From the IMG/VR virus record IMGVR_UViG_3300042892_005063, positions 43,041 through 107,040 of that record: a stretch of 64,000 nt of DNA; one strand, 5' to 3'. Made by a program: the position numbers and the translations under genes. How positions within the stretch are numbered: position 1 is the stretch's first letter; every line of letters begins with the position of its first letter. Below, piece by piece: positions 1 to 7,644 of this stretch. The notes under the pieces are model-generated. The model searched no databases. It was not told the origin of the DNA and was given only the letters and a program-made list of their open reading frames with translations. Origin of the DNA: a virus.

Positions 1-2
1 AG

Positions 3-131
3 ACCCCCGACGAGATGAACGTCATCCTGAAGGAACTTTCGGCCGCGTTGACCAACATGCGCGATGAGCAGAAGCGGGCCCGCGACCGCTATGTGGTTCT
101 CGTTTCTCTCCTGCTGCCACCACCACAATGA
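3..131 (+). CDS. C-terminal end of an array paralog (partial)
   Basis: An open frame enters from the left edge and stops at TGA 129-131, overlapping the next start as ATGA. The visible 42 residues are a charged helix (DEQKRARDRY) followed by a hydrophobic end. The same charged-helix-then-hydrophobic ending closes each of the five downstream genes, so this is probably the sixth visible member of that tandem family. Function unknown. Confidence 0.6.
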   Translation, partial: TPDEMNVILKELSAALTNMRDEQKRARDRYVVLVSLLLPPPQ

Positions 132-490
132 TCGCCCTGTACCCCAAGGACATCGTTCCTGGATGCATTCTGATCTTCATGAACTGCAAGGCGGGGACCT
201 GGGCGGCCTACCGGGCTTCGACAGCGGATATTTCCGACTACGGCGCCGAACTCATCGAGAGCAGCGGCCAGCGGTGGGACCGCGCTTCGTCGGCACCGCC
301 GCCTCGCAGCATGAAGCTCACCATCAACCCCTACGACAGCAACTGTTCGATTTTCTCTGCCGACGATGGCGAGTCCATCTTGCCGGTCATCCGGCAGGCA
401 TTCGCAGAGAAAAACAAATCGGTCGCGGAGGCCGAGGGCAAACTGCGGCTTAAGCTCGCCCTGACGGTTCCGGGGTTCGAACTCTCATGA
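128..490 (+). CDS. Array paralog 1, unknown function
   Basis: 120 residues. Near residues 12-26 it carries the array core: a hydrophobic strand followed by a small turn and a tryptophan (ILIFMNCKAGTW). The C-terminus is a charged helix (VAEAEGKLRLKLAL) as in its neighbours. It overlaps genes on both sides by four bases, implying coupled translation within one operon running from before the window to 1952. No signal peptide or membrane segment is seen. I recognise no named domain; small single-domain phage protein of unknown role. Confidence 0.8.
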   Translation: MIALYPKDIVPGCILIFMNCKAGTWAAYRASTADISDYGAELIESSGQRWDRASSAPPPRSMKLTINPYDSNCSIFSADDGESILPVIRQAFAEKNKSVAEAEGKLRLKLALTVPGFELS

Positions 491-885
491 TCACCGTGGA
501 CGATCTAAAGGCACGGCGGAAAGAAGAGCTTGCGCTGAATCGCTTCCCAAGGGAACTCGTCGGTCGCATCAAGACCGGCAACATGATTCTGACGGTAAAC
601 CAGGACTGGTGGAGCCTCGACGTCGTCACGCGCTCCCCCAACATCGACGACGCGAACGGGCGGTGGATGAAGGGTTTTCGAATTGAAGGAAGCCGCCCCC
701 AGCAGGAACAAATCTACATCGACTCACGAGCCATCGTGGGCATATACGATGATGAGGGGCCCGCTGAGCATATCATCGAGATGATGAGGGTGGCCCATGC
801 TGAACTCATGGAGACGGTGCGCCCCGCTCGTGAAAAATTCCACACCGTGGCTGCCCTGATGGGGACGGAGGCACGCCGTGGATAA
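487..885 (+). CDS. Array paralog 2, unknown function
   Basis: 132 residues. The core motif appears as MILTVNQDWWSLDVV around residue 35, followed by a central beta-rich stretch and a C-terminal helix ending PAREKFHTVAALMG. The order and spacing of these blocks match the other array members, although overall identity is low, so these look like old tandem duplicates. Start ATG overlaps the upstream TGA (ATGA). Confidence 0.8.
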   Translation: MITVDDLKARRKEELALNRFPRELVGRIKTGNMILTVNQDWWSLDVVTRSPNIDDANGRWMKGFRIEGSRPQQEQIYIDSRAIVGIYDDEGPAEHIIEMMRVAHAELMETVRPAREKFHTVAALMGTEARRG

Positions 886-1237
886 TATTCGGACTTGGCC
901 CGAGGTCGCAGTGGTCCGCCCCGGTCAATACGTTGTCGTCGCCAATACGGACGGCGATTGGAACATTGTTCAAGCCGCGTCTCTCGACAATGGCGACGTC
1001 CGTTGCAACACAGATTTCTCGTCTCCAGAAGACAACACGCTAATGGATGTGGACCCCGATTACTATGGTCACGGTGACCCGGTGGTTTTCATGCAAAACG
1101 TTCTGGCCGTGTCCGACACTCTTGCGGAAGCCCAGGAAATCGCCGAGAGTGTAGAGGAAGCGCGCCTCCGCTACGTCCAAGAGATCAAACCGTCGCGCGA
1201 TAAACTCCACTCGAAACTGTTGTTGCTTAAATGTTGA
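878..1237 (+). CDS. Array paralog 3, unknown function
   Basis: 119 residues from a GTG at 878 that lies eight bases inside the upstream gene. Core motif YVVVANTDGDWNIVQAAS near residue 20; C-terminal helix ends KPSRDKLHSKLLLLK. The acidic segment in the middle (EDNTLMDVDPDYYGHGD) has no equivalent in the shorter members. GTG is the only start that leaves the core motif intact. Confidence 0.78.
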   Translation: MDNIRTWPEVAVVRPGQYVVVANTDGDWNIVQAASLDNGDVRCNTDFSSPEDNTLMDVDPDYYGHGDPVVFMQNVLAVSDTLAEAQEIAESVEEARLRYVQEIKPSRDKLHSKLLLLKC

Positions 1238-1602
1238 TTGAACGTCTCCCCGTCGAGAAATCCCGAGAGAACCTCCACGAGGGAAACTTCGTCTTGATCA
1301 TCGACGACAAGCTGCAATGGAATTTCTATCAGTGTAAGCGGCTCTTCAACGCTACCCTGTCCAAGGCTTTCTTGGGTGGCCACTGCCGGTTCACTCGCCC
1401 GAACATCAACCCCCATGGTGCGAAATCCAATGAGGGTGATGAACAGACCATGATCGCGATGGCAGCCCTCGTGAAGATCATCCCGACCGAGGAAGAGGCC
1501 GAAAATCTCTACGACGGTATGATGGCCGCCCACGAACGTCTGGAAGCGGAGACCAAAGGCCCGATGGCCAAGTTTGCGGCGGCGGTGCGCCTGCTCGTAT
1601 GA
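1231..1602 (+). CDS. Array paralog 4, unknown function
   Basis: 123 residues. Core motif NFVLIIDDKLQWNFYQCKR near residue 18, then a segment rich in basic residues and a C-terminal helix ending GPMAKFAAAVRLLV. Overlaps the upstream gene by seven bases and the next by four. Same presumed fold as its neighbours; function unknown. Confidence 0.8.
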   Translation: MLIERLPVEKSRENLHEGNFVLIIDDKLQWNFYQCKRLFNATLSKAFLGGHCRFTRPNINPHGAKSNEGDEQTMIAMAALVKIIPTEEEAENLYDGMMAAHERLEAETKGPMAKFAAAVRLLV

Positions 1603-1952
1603 CGTTCTCTGGCGATGACGTGAAGAATCGCTGTGTCATCTGCGTTGATGACACCGGTCAGTGGGGAATCTTCATTACGGAGGACAAGGTGTTCTCGAAA
1701 GCGATTGGCCGGAACACCAAAAAGACCACCGTCATCATGATTCATAAGCATCTCCACGGCACCGTCGTGAAGGGGATGCGGATGAACACGACAACCGGCC
1801 AGTGGTGGGCCCCGGTCGATAAAATCGCAGCCATTATTGACCGCAAGGACGTCGGCCAGCACGTCACCTACCTCAAGGAGGCCGAACTGGCTCTCAAGGA
1901 TGCCCGCAAGGCCTTTCTGATGAAGGCCATGCTGGTGAGCCTCACTCCATAA
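1599..1952 (+). CDS. Array paralog 5 (last of array), unknown function
   Basis: 117 residues. Core motif CVICVDDTGQWGIFITEDK near residue 11 and the C-terminal helix DARKAFLMKAMLVSL identify it as the last array member. It begins with an ATGA overlap and is followed within ten bases by a hairpin that ends the operon region. Confidence 0.8.
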   Translation: MTFSGDDVKNRCVICVDDTGQWGIFITEDKVFSKAIGRNTKKTTVIMIHKHLHGTVVKGMRMNTTTGQWWAPVDKIAAIIDRKDVGQHVTYLKEAELALKDARKAFLMKAMLVSLTP

Positions 1953-1979
1953 AAAATGGGGGCGGCCGAAGCCACCCCC
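1951..1979 (-). terminator. Rho-independent terminator for the 2009-2898 minus operon
   Basis: A GC hairpin (GGGGGCGGC / GCCACCCCC, loop CGAA) at 1958-1979 is followed on the minus strand by six T residues (complement of 1951-1956). The T-run orientation suits the minus-strand genes; the plus side has only a weak TTTT. Confidence 0.75.
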
Positions 1980-2008
1980 TAGAGTTTTAATCCGATGCTA
2001 CGGAAAAG

Positions 2009-2659
2009 TTAGCCGACCCGAGCCGCGCCGGTCTTCTTGGCAGCCGTGGCCTTCTTGGCAGGCGTGGCGGTCTTGACCGCTTCCACCACCGGGGCCGGAC
2101 GCAGAGAGGCGTCATGGCTGTAGGCGGCGGCCCGCTTGGTCGCGGCGATGGTCTCAAGGTCAATCGCTTCAGCCAGGAGATTGGCGGCGATTCGCTTGCT
2201 GGCGTCCGAGGAATCATTCTCGGCCGTCTGACCATAGGGATTGTACTTCGGTTCCTGCGGAACCTCAGCCGGGGCTTCCGACGACAGCGGCATGGCGTCG
2301 CCGTTTTCGGACATCTGTTCCAGAACCTTGCGGAGCGGGAACGGCATGTTCGGCATCGGCATCATGATCACGTTGTCCACCGGGGTGGCGTGCAGGAGAC
2401 CAGCTTCGTGCAGGACTTGCAGGAAGTGGCTTCCCGTCTCGGGGACCATGCGCCGACCCAGAACATGGGCCAGGATTGGCGTCGATTGCGCTTCGGGGCT
2501 CTCCAGAATGGACATCAGGGGAGCTTCGATGCGTGGCGGAAGGCTGTCCGTGGCTACGACGAGCGCGTAGTCAGGACGGTCGGGGATTTGCATGAACACC
2601 ACGACGCACCGTTGATCGGTGTTGCGGAGTTTCCCGACGTGCTTCTTCATGCCCGACAT
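2009..2659 (-). CDS. Unknown protein with histone-H1-like C-terminal tail
   Basis: 216 residues. The first ~110 residues look globular with several hydrophobic strands; residues ~115-150 are Pro/Glu/Asn rich; the last ~25 residues are a Lys/Ala/Thr tail (TPAKKATAAKKTGAARVG) resembling DNA-binding basic tails of H1 or AlgP type. This suggests nucleic-acid contact by the tail, but that is inference from composition only. Second gene of a two-gene minus operon with the small protein at 2659-2898; stop and start overlap. Confidence 0.8.
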   Translation of the reverse strand: MSGMKKHVGKLRNTDQRCVVVFMQIPDRPDYALVVATDSLPPRIEAPLMSILESPEAQSTPILAHVLGRRMVPETGSHFLQVLHEAGLLHATPVDNVIMMPMPNMPFPLRKVLEQMSENGDAMPLSSEAPAEVPQEPKYNPYGQTAENDSSDASKRIAANLLAEAIDLETIAATKRAAAYSHDASLRPAPVVEAVKTATPAKKATAAKKTGAARVG

Positions 2660-2898
2660 CAGGCGCCTTCACCTGGAGCGACGGGGACAGCCACGCTGGC
2701 GACGAAGCGAGCGAGCTTCTCGCGGGTTTCGAAGACTGAGGTGATGACTTCCCAGCCCTTGAATGCGCCCTGTTGGCAGGCGTAGTCAATCGCCGCGATG
2801 GCGGACTGGATGTCGTTGATGCTCAGTTGGGGGGAGGGAGCGGAGGCCTGATCGACCTGGGTTTCGCTCACAACGGGGGTAGTCTTTTTGGTAGCCAT
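2659..2898 (-). CDS. Small T4-like phage protein (unknown)
   Basis: 79 residues: a low-complexity N-terminus and a helical core LSINDIQSAIAAIDYACQQ followed by GAFKGWEV and a second helix. The pattern of a two-helix unit with a central R/QGAFK motif resembles small conserved proteins I associate with marine T4-like phages; no function is established for them. A Shine-Dalgarno AGGAG lies just upstream and a strong promoter at 2932-2961. Confidence 0.75.
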   Translation of the reverse strand: MATKKTTPVVSETQVDQASAPSPQLSINDIQSAIAAIDYACQQGAFKGWEVITSVFETREKLARFVASVAVPVAPGEGA

Positions 2899-2931
2899 AG
2901 TATTGGTAAAACTCCTAAGGAATATTCACCA

Positions 2932-2961
2932 ATACTAGGCCACCTATACTTGAGTTGTCAA
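2932..2961 (-). promoter_or_regulatory. Early-type promoter, minus strand
   Basis: On the minus strand TTGACA (2956-2961), an 18-nt spacer and TAGTAT (2932-2937) precede the 79-residue gene. Confidence 0.7.
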
Positions 2962-2963
2962 AA

Positions 2964-3512
2964 TTATCTTTCAACAACATTGATCAATTCTGGCTTCCAT
3001 CCCAGGTAATAGCCCCACGATTCGTGTGGAACGTAGATCGGATACTGTTGAGCCTTCTCAACCATCTCGTAGTAAGACGGAACATAGGGCTCACGCATCG
3101 GCCTGATCTTGGTATTCGTCGCCCGCGCGAGGTTGCACGGTCCACAAGCGGCCGAGATGTTAGCCCAGTTCTTGGGTCCGCCGTGCGACCTGGGTTGCAC
3201 GTGGTCCATGGTGAGCTTGGTCTCCGGGAAGACCTCGCGGCAATACTGGCACGTGAACCGGTCACGAAGGCACAGGTTGTGCTTCGAGAACGAGACATGA
3301 CGCTTGTATTTCTTGTAGGTCGTGTTGACCAGAACAGCAGGCACGTGGAACTGGGCACGGGGGCTGCGCACAATCCAATCCTCGTAGACGTGCAGGACTT
3401 GGGCGCCGTCTTCGTAGATTGTCTTGATCGCTCCTTGCCAGTCCTTCGCCTTGATGGGGAGAAGGTTCATCGGAGAACCGTCTGCGTTGAGGATTAGGGT
3501 GTGCTTTTTCAC
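2964..3512 (-). CDS. HNH endonuclease
   Basis: 182 residues. An HNH core is plain: zinc ligands C88-x2-C91 and C123-x2-C126 flank the catalytic DH pair (D103-H104) and N115 in the order expected for CxxC-type HNH nucleases. The N-terminus (LILNADGSPMNLLPIKAKDW) matches the family of free-standing phage and bacterial HNH proteins that start with a LNAD-like strand. It could be a homing nuclease or a genome-processing enzyme; no intron or split gene is next to it. AGGAGG Shine-Dalgarno upstream. Confidence 0.88.
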   Translation of the reverse strand: MKKHTLILNADGSPMNLLPIKAKDWQGAIKTIYEDGAQVLHVYEDWIVRSPRAQFHVPAVLVNTTYKKYKRHVSFSKHNLCLRDRFTCQYCREVFPETKLTMDHVQPRSHGGPKNWANISAACGPCNLARATNTKIRPMREPYVPSYYEMVEKAQQYPIYVPHESWGYYLGWKPELINVVER

Positions 3513-3568
3513 CGCAGCCTCCTCGTCTTTACGTGCTTGTTGGTCATTTTCATCTTCCAGACTGTTGG

Positions 3569-3576
3569 TATTTACC
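3569..3576 (-). promoter_or_regulatory. Late-promoter-like octamer, minus strand
   Basis: GGTAAATA on the minus strand, 57 bases upstream of the HNH gene start; variant of the T4 late consensus TATAAATA. Confidence 0.4.
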
Positions 3577-3602
3577 GGTCCAGAAGTTGCAATAACTTGG
3601 AC

Positions 3603-4748
3603 CTAGTGCATGTTGTAGTTCAAGTGGTGAAGTCCGTTTTCAGTGAATCGGAAATCTGCTGTTGAGAGGTGGCCCCCTTTACCGGAGCCGGTATCGAGGA
3701 ATACGGCTCGACCGCCATTTTCGTTGGTGCACACATACGGCGACATCATCGACCGAATGTCGTGGCCGACCATGACGGTCTTGCCTGCGGGAATGGAATC
3801 CACCCAACGGTATGATCGGACTGGTTGATCGGGTTTCGAGAGATGGTCGTCGATCTCGCCAAAGAATGCGGCGTTCTCAACAGTCCTATCAATCTGGCCT
3901 TCGTCCCACAGAGCCGAGTGAGCGGCTCCGTGAACAAAGATCACATCGCCAATCTGCCGGAATAGTCGTGAGCGGGAATAAAGGCCCCGAAATCGTCCGA
4001 GCCACCGAGATTTCGCGGTGTCTCCGAGAGCGGATAGGGCGTTCGTGGTGACACGGTTTCCGTTGCTGAGACGAACCCGCTGACCGTCTGCCCAGCGCAT
4101 GATTTTGCGCTCGTGGTTTCCGACCACGAGTTCCGCTTCTCCACGCATGACAAGACGATAGACTTCATCACCAACTTCCAGTGTCGAGGCTCCATAATCC
4201 AAAATGTCGCCGAGGAAAAGCATAAAATGGTTCCGGTCTCGGGCCCACTTGATCACGTCGAGCAACGATTGATACATACCGTGCACGTCTCCCACCACAG
4301 TGATGCCGCTCCAGTTGCTCTGGATTGCCTCCAGGGGGTCCTCCGGCAGGGGCTGGACGGCATGCACATCATGTAGGCGGAGATCGATCACATCTGCCAC
4401 TCCATCGCCTCTGGAGGCCTCTGTGTCGGTTCCACCGTCAGTGACGTAAAAGATCGGCACGCCAACCTGGGCAGCCGCGCTCGTCAATCGAGCCCGCTGA
4501 CCACGGTCAAGGCTCTCGCCAACAATGACGACCCGCTGACCAATGCGAAGCTTGATAGCCATCCTGCGCTGAACCTCAGCGAAAATGAGATCAGACAAAG
4601 ACCAATGGGGTGGAGCATCACCAATGAGGTCTTTCTGAACCTCCGTGGGGTCGATGACTTCATGGCGTGGGAAGATGCTCACCCACCCCGCGATACGCTG
4701 GACGGGCGGCAGAACAACAACCACACAATGAAGAGGCACGATTTTCAT
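3603..4748 (-). CDS. Pnkp-like metallophosphoesterase with degenerate kinase half
   Basis: About 381 residues from ATG 4748 (the frame stays open to a TTG at 4829; I prefer 4748 because the domain begins there). The C-terminal half is a calcineurin-type phosphatase: GDVHGMY, GDILDYG and GNHERK metal-binding motifs in order, then HG and GHD histidines. This matches the phosphatase half of bacterial polynucleotide kinase-phosphatases. The N-terminal ~150 residues follow the Pnkp kinase outline (DPTEVQKDLIGD; an R-x-R-L helix after a strand) but the P-loop is replaced by LPPVQRIAGWVS, so kinase activity is probably lost. Likely role: end-healing or nucleotide phosphatase. Confidence 0.85.
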   Translation of the reverse strand: MKIVPLHCVVVVLPPVQRIAGWVSIFPRHEVIDPTEVQKDLIGDAPPHWSLSDLIFAEVQRRMAIKLRIGQRVVIVGESLDRGQRARLTSAAAQVGVPIFYVTDGGTDTEASRGDGVADVIDLRLHDVHAVQPLPEDPLEAIQSNWSGITVVGDVHGMYQSLLDVIKWARDRNHFMLFLGDILDYGASTLEVGDEVYRLVMRGEAELVVGNHERKIMRWADGQRVRLSNGNRVTTNALSALGDTAKSRWLGRFRGLYSRSRLFRQIGDVIFVHGAAHSALWDEGQIDRTVENAAFFGEIDDHLSKPDQPVRSYRWVDSIPAGKTVMVGHDIRSMMSPYVCTNENGGRAVFLDTGSGKGGHLSTADFRFTENGLHHLNYNMH

Positions 4749-4829
4749 CTTTATACTATATATGATGCAGTATCGGTGGGCGATTTCTTTGTCGGCCAAT
4801 CCTCTATTATATTTGACCAAGTAGAGCAA

Positions 4830-5594
4830 AGGATTCTACCTTCCACCATATCTGGCGTTTCAGAGACAAGGTTTCTGGGCGCCCGGTATCATATCCATCA
4901 GGGGTTAATCGCGGCCAACCCCGCCGCGCGACGCAGACCGGGACGAATTTCGAAGGCCGTAAGGCCGATAGACCGGCGAGTATGAGGTAGATGGACCAGC
5001 GAGACGGATTCGGGGATTAGAACCCCCGTGACGGCAACTCGGCACGACCACTGTGGTCTCGTGTAAAAGTGCACCCCGCATACGCTATACGTGTATGCAA
5101 AAAAGATGATAGCTCTGTCTTCACGCTTTGACATCTATCGACCCGGCACGATCATCCATTCAGTCATGCCGGGAGCTTAGAACTCACCCTTCTATAACCG
5201 TTTCGATCATAACCTTCGGCCAGCGGACAACCATGGACCGTCGAGGTTAACTTGCCCTGTGCGAGACCTCGCGATCAGCCATGCCGCAGATCAGGACCCG
5301 AAAGATCAAGATATGGTGGCTATAAGCAGGTTTCGGGAAACCACCTGCTGGCGTTTATGCGCCTCGTCACTGAATGGACGGCTAGTAAACTCAGGATACT
5401 CGCTTCACTCTTCCGCGCTTTCAGTAATTCTCCAATTGCCCCCAAGGAGATTACTGGGGGCGCGGGAGAAAAACGGACCTGAAATCTAGGATTTGAAAAC
5501 CATGATGGTCTGTCAGTCTTCGAGATAGAGATGAGGGATGAAGGCGAACGTCAGTGAGCCGGGTCCCTCAGATCAGGGGTTGAGAGCGAAGCGA
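4830..5594. other. Gene-free tract, possible structured RNA
   Basis: No credible gene lies in this 0.76-kb stretch. It contains several perfect short inverted repeats (GGCCGTAAGGCC at about 4955; GACCACTGTGGTC at about 5046; AGGTTTC-GG-GAAACC at about 5329) and, on the minus strand at 5012-5028, a T-arm-like GGGGG-TTCTAAT-CCCC without a partner acceptor strand. Composition resembles the other gene-free tracts at 58.1 and 61.0 kb. The short open frames here lack start context. Confidence 0.45.
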
Positions 5595-6233
5595 TCACAC
5601 CCCTCGCGGAAGTCCAGACCACCGAGTGTATACCGACGAAACCTCGTCGATGTGGCAGTTCGACTCCAAGGCCTTCCCATACGGGTCTTCGATCTCGAAA
5701 GTTCGAGTGCGAGTCGAATTCCCAGGTTGCCCGGCGAGTTCGAAATTCGTCGGGGTATTTGCCCCCATGGTGCCGACGACAGTGCAGATCACGTTGATGT
5801 GGTCGATGGGATGATCGGACGTGTTCGTCACAGTGACGGACATCTGGCCCATGTCACATCCCCGGCAGACTTCCGAGAACTGGACGTCGGACAACTCAAC
5901 CGACGTGTTCATGATCATCTGGTAGTTGGCCGGAAGGGGCTGGCGATCAGTGAACGCAGTCAGGTAGAGGTCCCGGCCGGTGTTAATGACGAACGCCGAA
6001 GACATCCAGACCACCGCGACCAGGGCGAGGAAGATCATCGTGGCCCAGAACCCGCCGATCTCAGGCATATTGAACGTCATACCGCTCGGGTCATCGTTCT
6101 CATAATCGAGACGATTGTCGAAGTTGTTCAGGAACCTGTCGGTGTCCCGCTTCGCCATGCGCTTGCCCTTGTCGGCGAACATGGTCGCGACGCCAGCGAA
6201 GATCGCCGTGTTGGCCAGCCACTTCAACATCAC
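5595..6233 (-). CDS. Membrane protein with Cys-containing beta domain (paralog of 6230-6619)
   Basis: 212 residues. Residues ~62-83 (FWATMIFLALVAVVWMSSAF) form a membrane span; an N-terminal hydrophobic patch (ANTAIFAGVATMFA) may be a second. The C-terminal ~120 residues look like an extracytoplasmic beta-sandwich with four cysteines (EVCRGCDM, NVICTVV, SNCHID). The upstream gene encodes a shorter version of the same layout, and the two overlap by four bases. No known family recognised; a host-envelope or superinfection role is possible but unproven. Confidence 0.8.
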   Translation of the reverse strand: MMLKWLANTAIFAGVATMFADKGKRMAKRDTDRFLNNFDNRLDYENDDPSGMTFNMPEIGGFWATMIFLALVAVVWMSSAFVINTGRDLYLTAFTDRQPLPANYQMIMNTSVELSDVQFSEVCRGCDMGQMSVTVTNTSDHPIDHINVICTVVGTMGANTPTNFELAGQPGNSTRTRTFEIEDPYGKALESNCHIDEVSSVYTRWSGLPRGV

Positions 6234-6619
6234 AGCACCCTCATCATTTCAAACGATTTCCTGCACGCACTCGGATTCTCTATGCGGCCCTCGCCGTAGA
6301 AACGAACCTCGCCCTCCACGGTCTCGCCAGGATTGACGACCTTGATGAACGGCGTCGAGTTGCCGAAGCGACTGCACTCGAACCTGATCAGGCGGATTTG
6401 TTGTTTGGGCGTGTCATTCCGAACCGTGAAGTGCAGAGTCTGCCCGAAAGCATTGGCGGTGGTGAACACATTGGATACCACGACCTTGCGATCATAGTAG
6501 GAGTCCCACGGCAACATGACAGCCCTGGTTGCTAGAGCGACCACGCTCAGGACAATAAGTCCGAAGACGATCTGTCGCCAGAACGCCACCATTAGACCCA
6601 AGAGACCAGCAAGAACCAT
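6230..6619 (-). CDS. Membrane protein, short paralog of 5595-6233
   Basis: 129 residues from ATG 6619, chosen over an upstream GTG because GGAAGG sits eight bases before it. An N-terminal hydrophobic block (residues ~1-35) is followed by a beta domain with two cysteines; RFECSRFGNSTPF and GETVEGEVRFYG align with ICTVVGTMGANTPTNF and GNSTRTRTFEIE of the neighbour. First gene of a two-gene operon. Confidence 0.8.
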   Translation of the reverse strand: MVLAGLLGLMVAFWRQIVFGLIVLSVVALATRAVMLPWDSYYDRKVVVSNVFTTANAFGQTLHFTVRNDTPKQQIRLIRFECSRFGNSTPFIKVVNPGETVEGEVRFYGEGRIENPSACRKSFEMMRVL

Positions 6620-6641
6620 GTTCAAAACCTTCCTTGACCTC

Positions 6642-6669
6642 ACTCTATCGTGAAATTATGTCTTGTCAA
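6642..6669 (-). promoter_or_regulatory. Early-type promoter, minus strand
   Basis: TTGACA (6664-6669), 16-nt spacer, TAGAGT (6642-6647) on the minus strand, just before the 6619 start. Confidence 0.6.
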
Positions 6670-6763
6670 GAAAATAATACTTGACTTCGTGTTTGGGTTC
6701 CGATAACCGGGCCGGTTTTTTCGGTGAACGAGAATATTGACCAAACCTCTGATGACCTGTCAG

Positions 6764-6771
6764 AGTAAATA
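6764..6771 (+). promoter_or_regulatory. Late-promoter-like octamer
   Basis: AGTAAATA lies five bases before the 6777 start, so a transcript starting here would have almost no leader. Lysis genes are expected to be late. Confidence 0.4.
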
Positions 6772-6776
6772 CAGAC

Positions 6777-7250
6777 ATGTTCCTACTCTCAATCCTCACG
6801 GGCGGTGCCCGCCTATTCACAAACAAATCGACCATGCCCTTCATGATCGGTGGCATCTTGATTGCCCTGGTCCTCGGTGCTGGCGTCTGGGGTTGGAGCA
6901 CGATTGCTGATCTCCGCCGCGACAAGGTCGAAACCGCTCTCAAGACTGAGAATGAAGACCTTCAGGAAACAGTGGCGGAACACAACGCCATGATTGCCCG
7001 GATGTCGGCTGCTCAGGCGGACTTCGAAAATCGTGTCGGTCTGATCGCCAATGAGATGGAAGGCCTGAACCGCCAACTGTCCCGCAATGTGGTCCGCCGC
7101 CAGCAGACCTATGACAGCCTTACGGCTCCCACGGTTCCGGGTCAGCCCGTCAACACTGCTGACCTGGAAAGCCGCGCCAACACGGGCATGTCATCGCTTT
7201 TCGGCGAACTCGAAACCCACAGCCAGGAGGTCGCCAATGCGCCCCGTTAA
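6777..7250 (+). CDS. Candidate inner-membrane spanin (i-spanin)
   Basis: 157 residues: one membrane span near residues 20-42 (PFMIGGILIALVLGAGVWGW), then a long coiled coil rich in Asp, Glu, Asn and Gln up to ~110. This is the architecture of an i-spanin. It overlaps the following lipoprotein gene by 14 bases, the usual arrangement of spanin pairs. No sequence-specific motif proves the assignment, so it is made on topology and context; a different envelope-spanning protein is possible. Confidence 0.65.
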   Translation: MFLLSILTGGARLFTNKSTMPFMIGGILIALVLGAGVWGWSTIADLRRDKVETALKTENEDLQETVAEHNAMIARMSAAQADFENRVGLIANEMEGLNRQLSRNVVRRQQTYDSLTAPTVPGQPVNTADLESRANTGMSSLFGELETHSQEVANAPR

Positions 7251-7644
7251 ACTGATCGCCATTCTCGTGGCCTCGACCGCACTCTCTGGATGCGGCGGCC
7301 TGTTCGGAGGTGGACGTTTCACTCTACCCTCCTTGGTCGAAAACAAGCCCGTCCCGATCACCATCGTGCAACCCACGCCGATGGAACTCAACGACGTCAC
7401 CTGGAAGGTCTACACGCCGGAGACCCTCGCCGCTGAGGTTCAGCAGGCGCCGACCGGCACTGTTTATTATGTCCTCACCCAGGACGAGTACAATGTGCTG
7501 GCCATGAACCTGTCCGAGATGCGCCGCTACATCGAAGACCAGTCGGCGGTGAACGCCACGCTCATTAACGCGATCAAGATCAATGAGGGTGAGCGAACTC
7601 CCGCCGTTGAAGTCTCGCCCCCCGCCGCCCGTCCCGCGCAGTGA
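7237..7644 (+). CDS. Lipoprotein, candidate outer-membrane spanin
   Basis: 135 residues. Signal peptide with a lipobox ending LSGC (cysteine at about residue 18), then a C-terminal block YVLTQDEYNVLAMNLSEMRR, a pattern I know from lipoproteins of large phages located beside coiled-coil membrane proteins. AGGAGG sits six bases before the ATG. Paired with the i-spanin candidate it would span the periplasm and disrupt the outer membrane at lysis. The alternative is an unrelated phage lipoprotein. Confidence 0.7.
   Translation: MRPVKLIAILVASTALSGCGGLFGGGRFTLPSLVENKPVPITIVQPTPMELNDVTWKVYTPETLAAEVQQAPTGTVYYVLTQDEYNVLAMNLSEMRRYIEDQSAVNATLINAIKINEGERTPAVEVSPPAARPAQ

Noticed and set aside
5012-5080. 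tRNA on the minus strand
   Set aside because: A T-arm-like stem is present but no acceptor strand or anticodon arm can be built around it.
5252-5489. Two overlapping 76-codon frames
   Set aside because: Lie in a stem-rich gene-free tract, lack ribosome sites and have no recognisable protein pattern.
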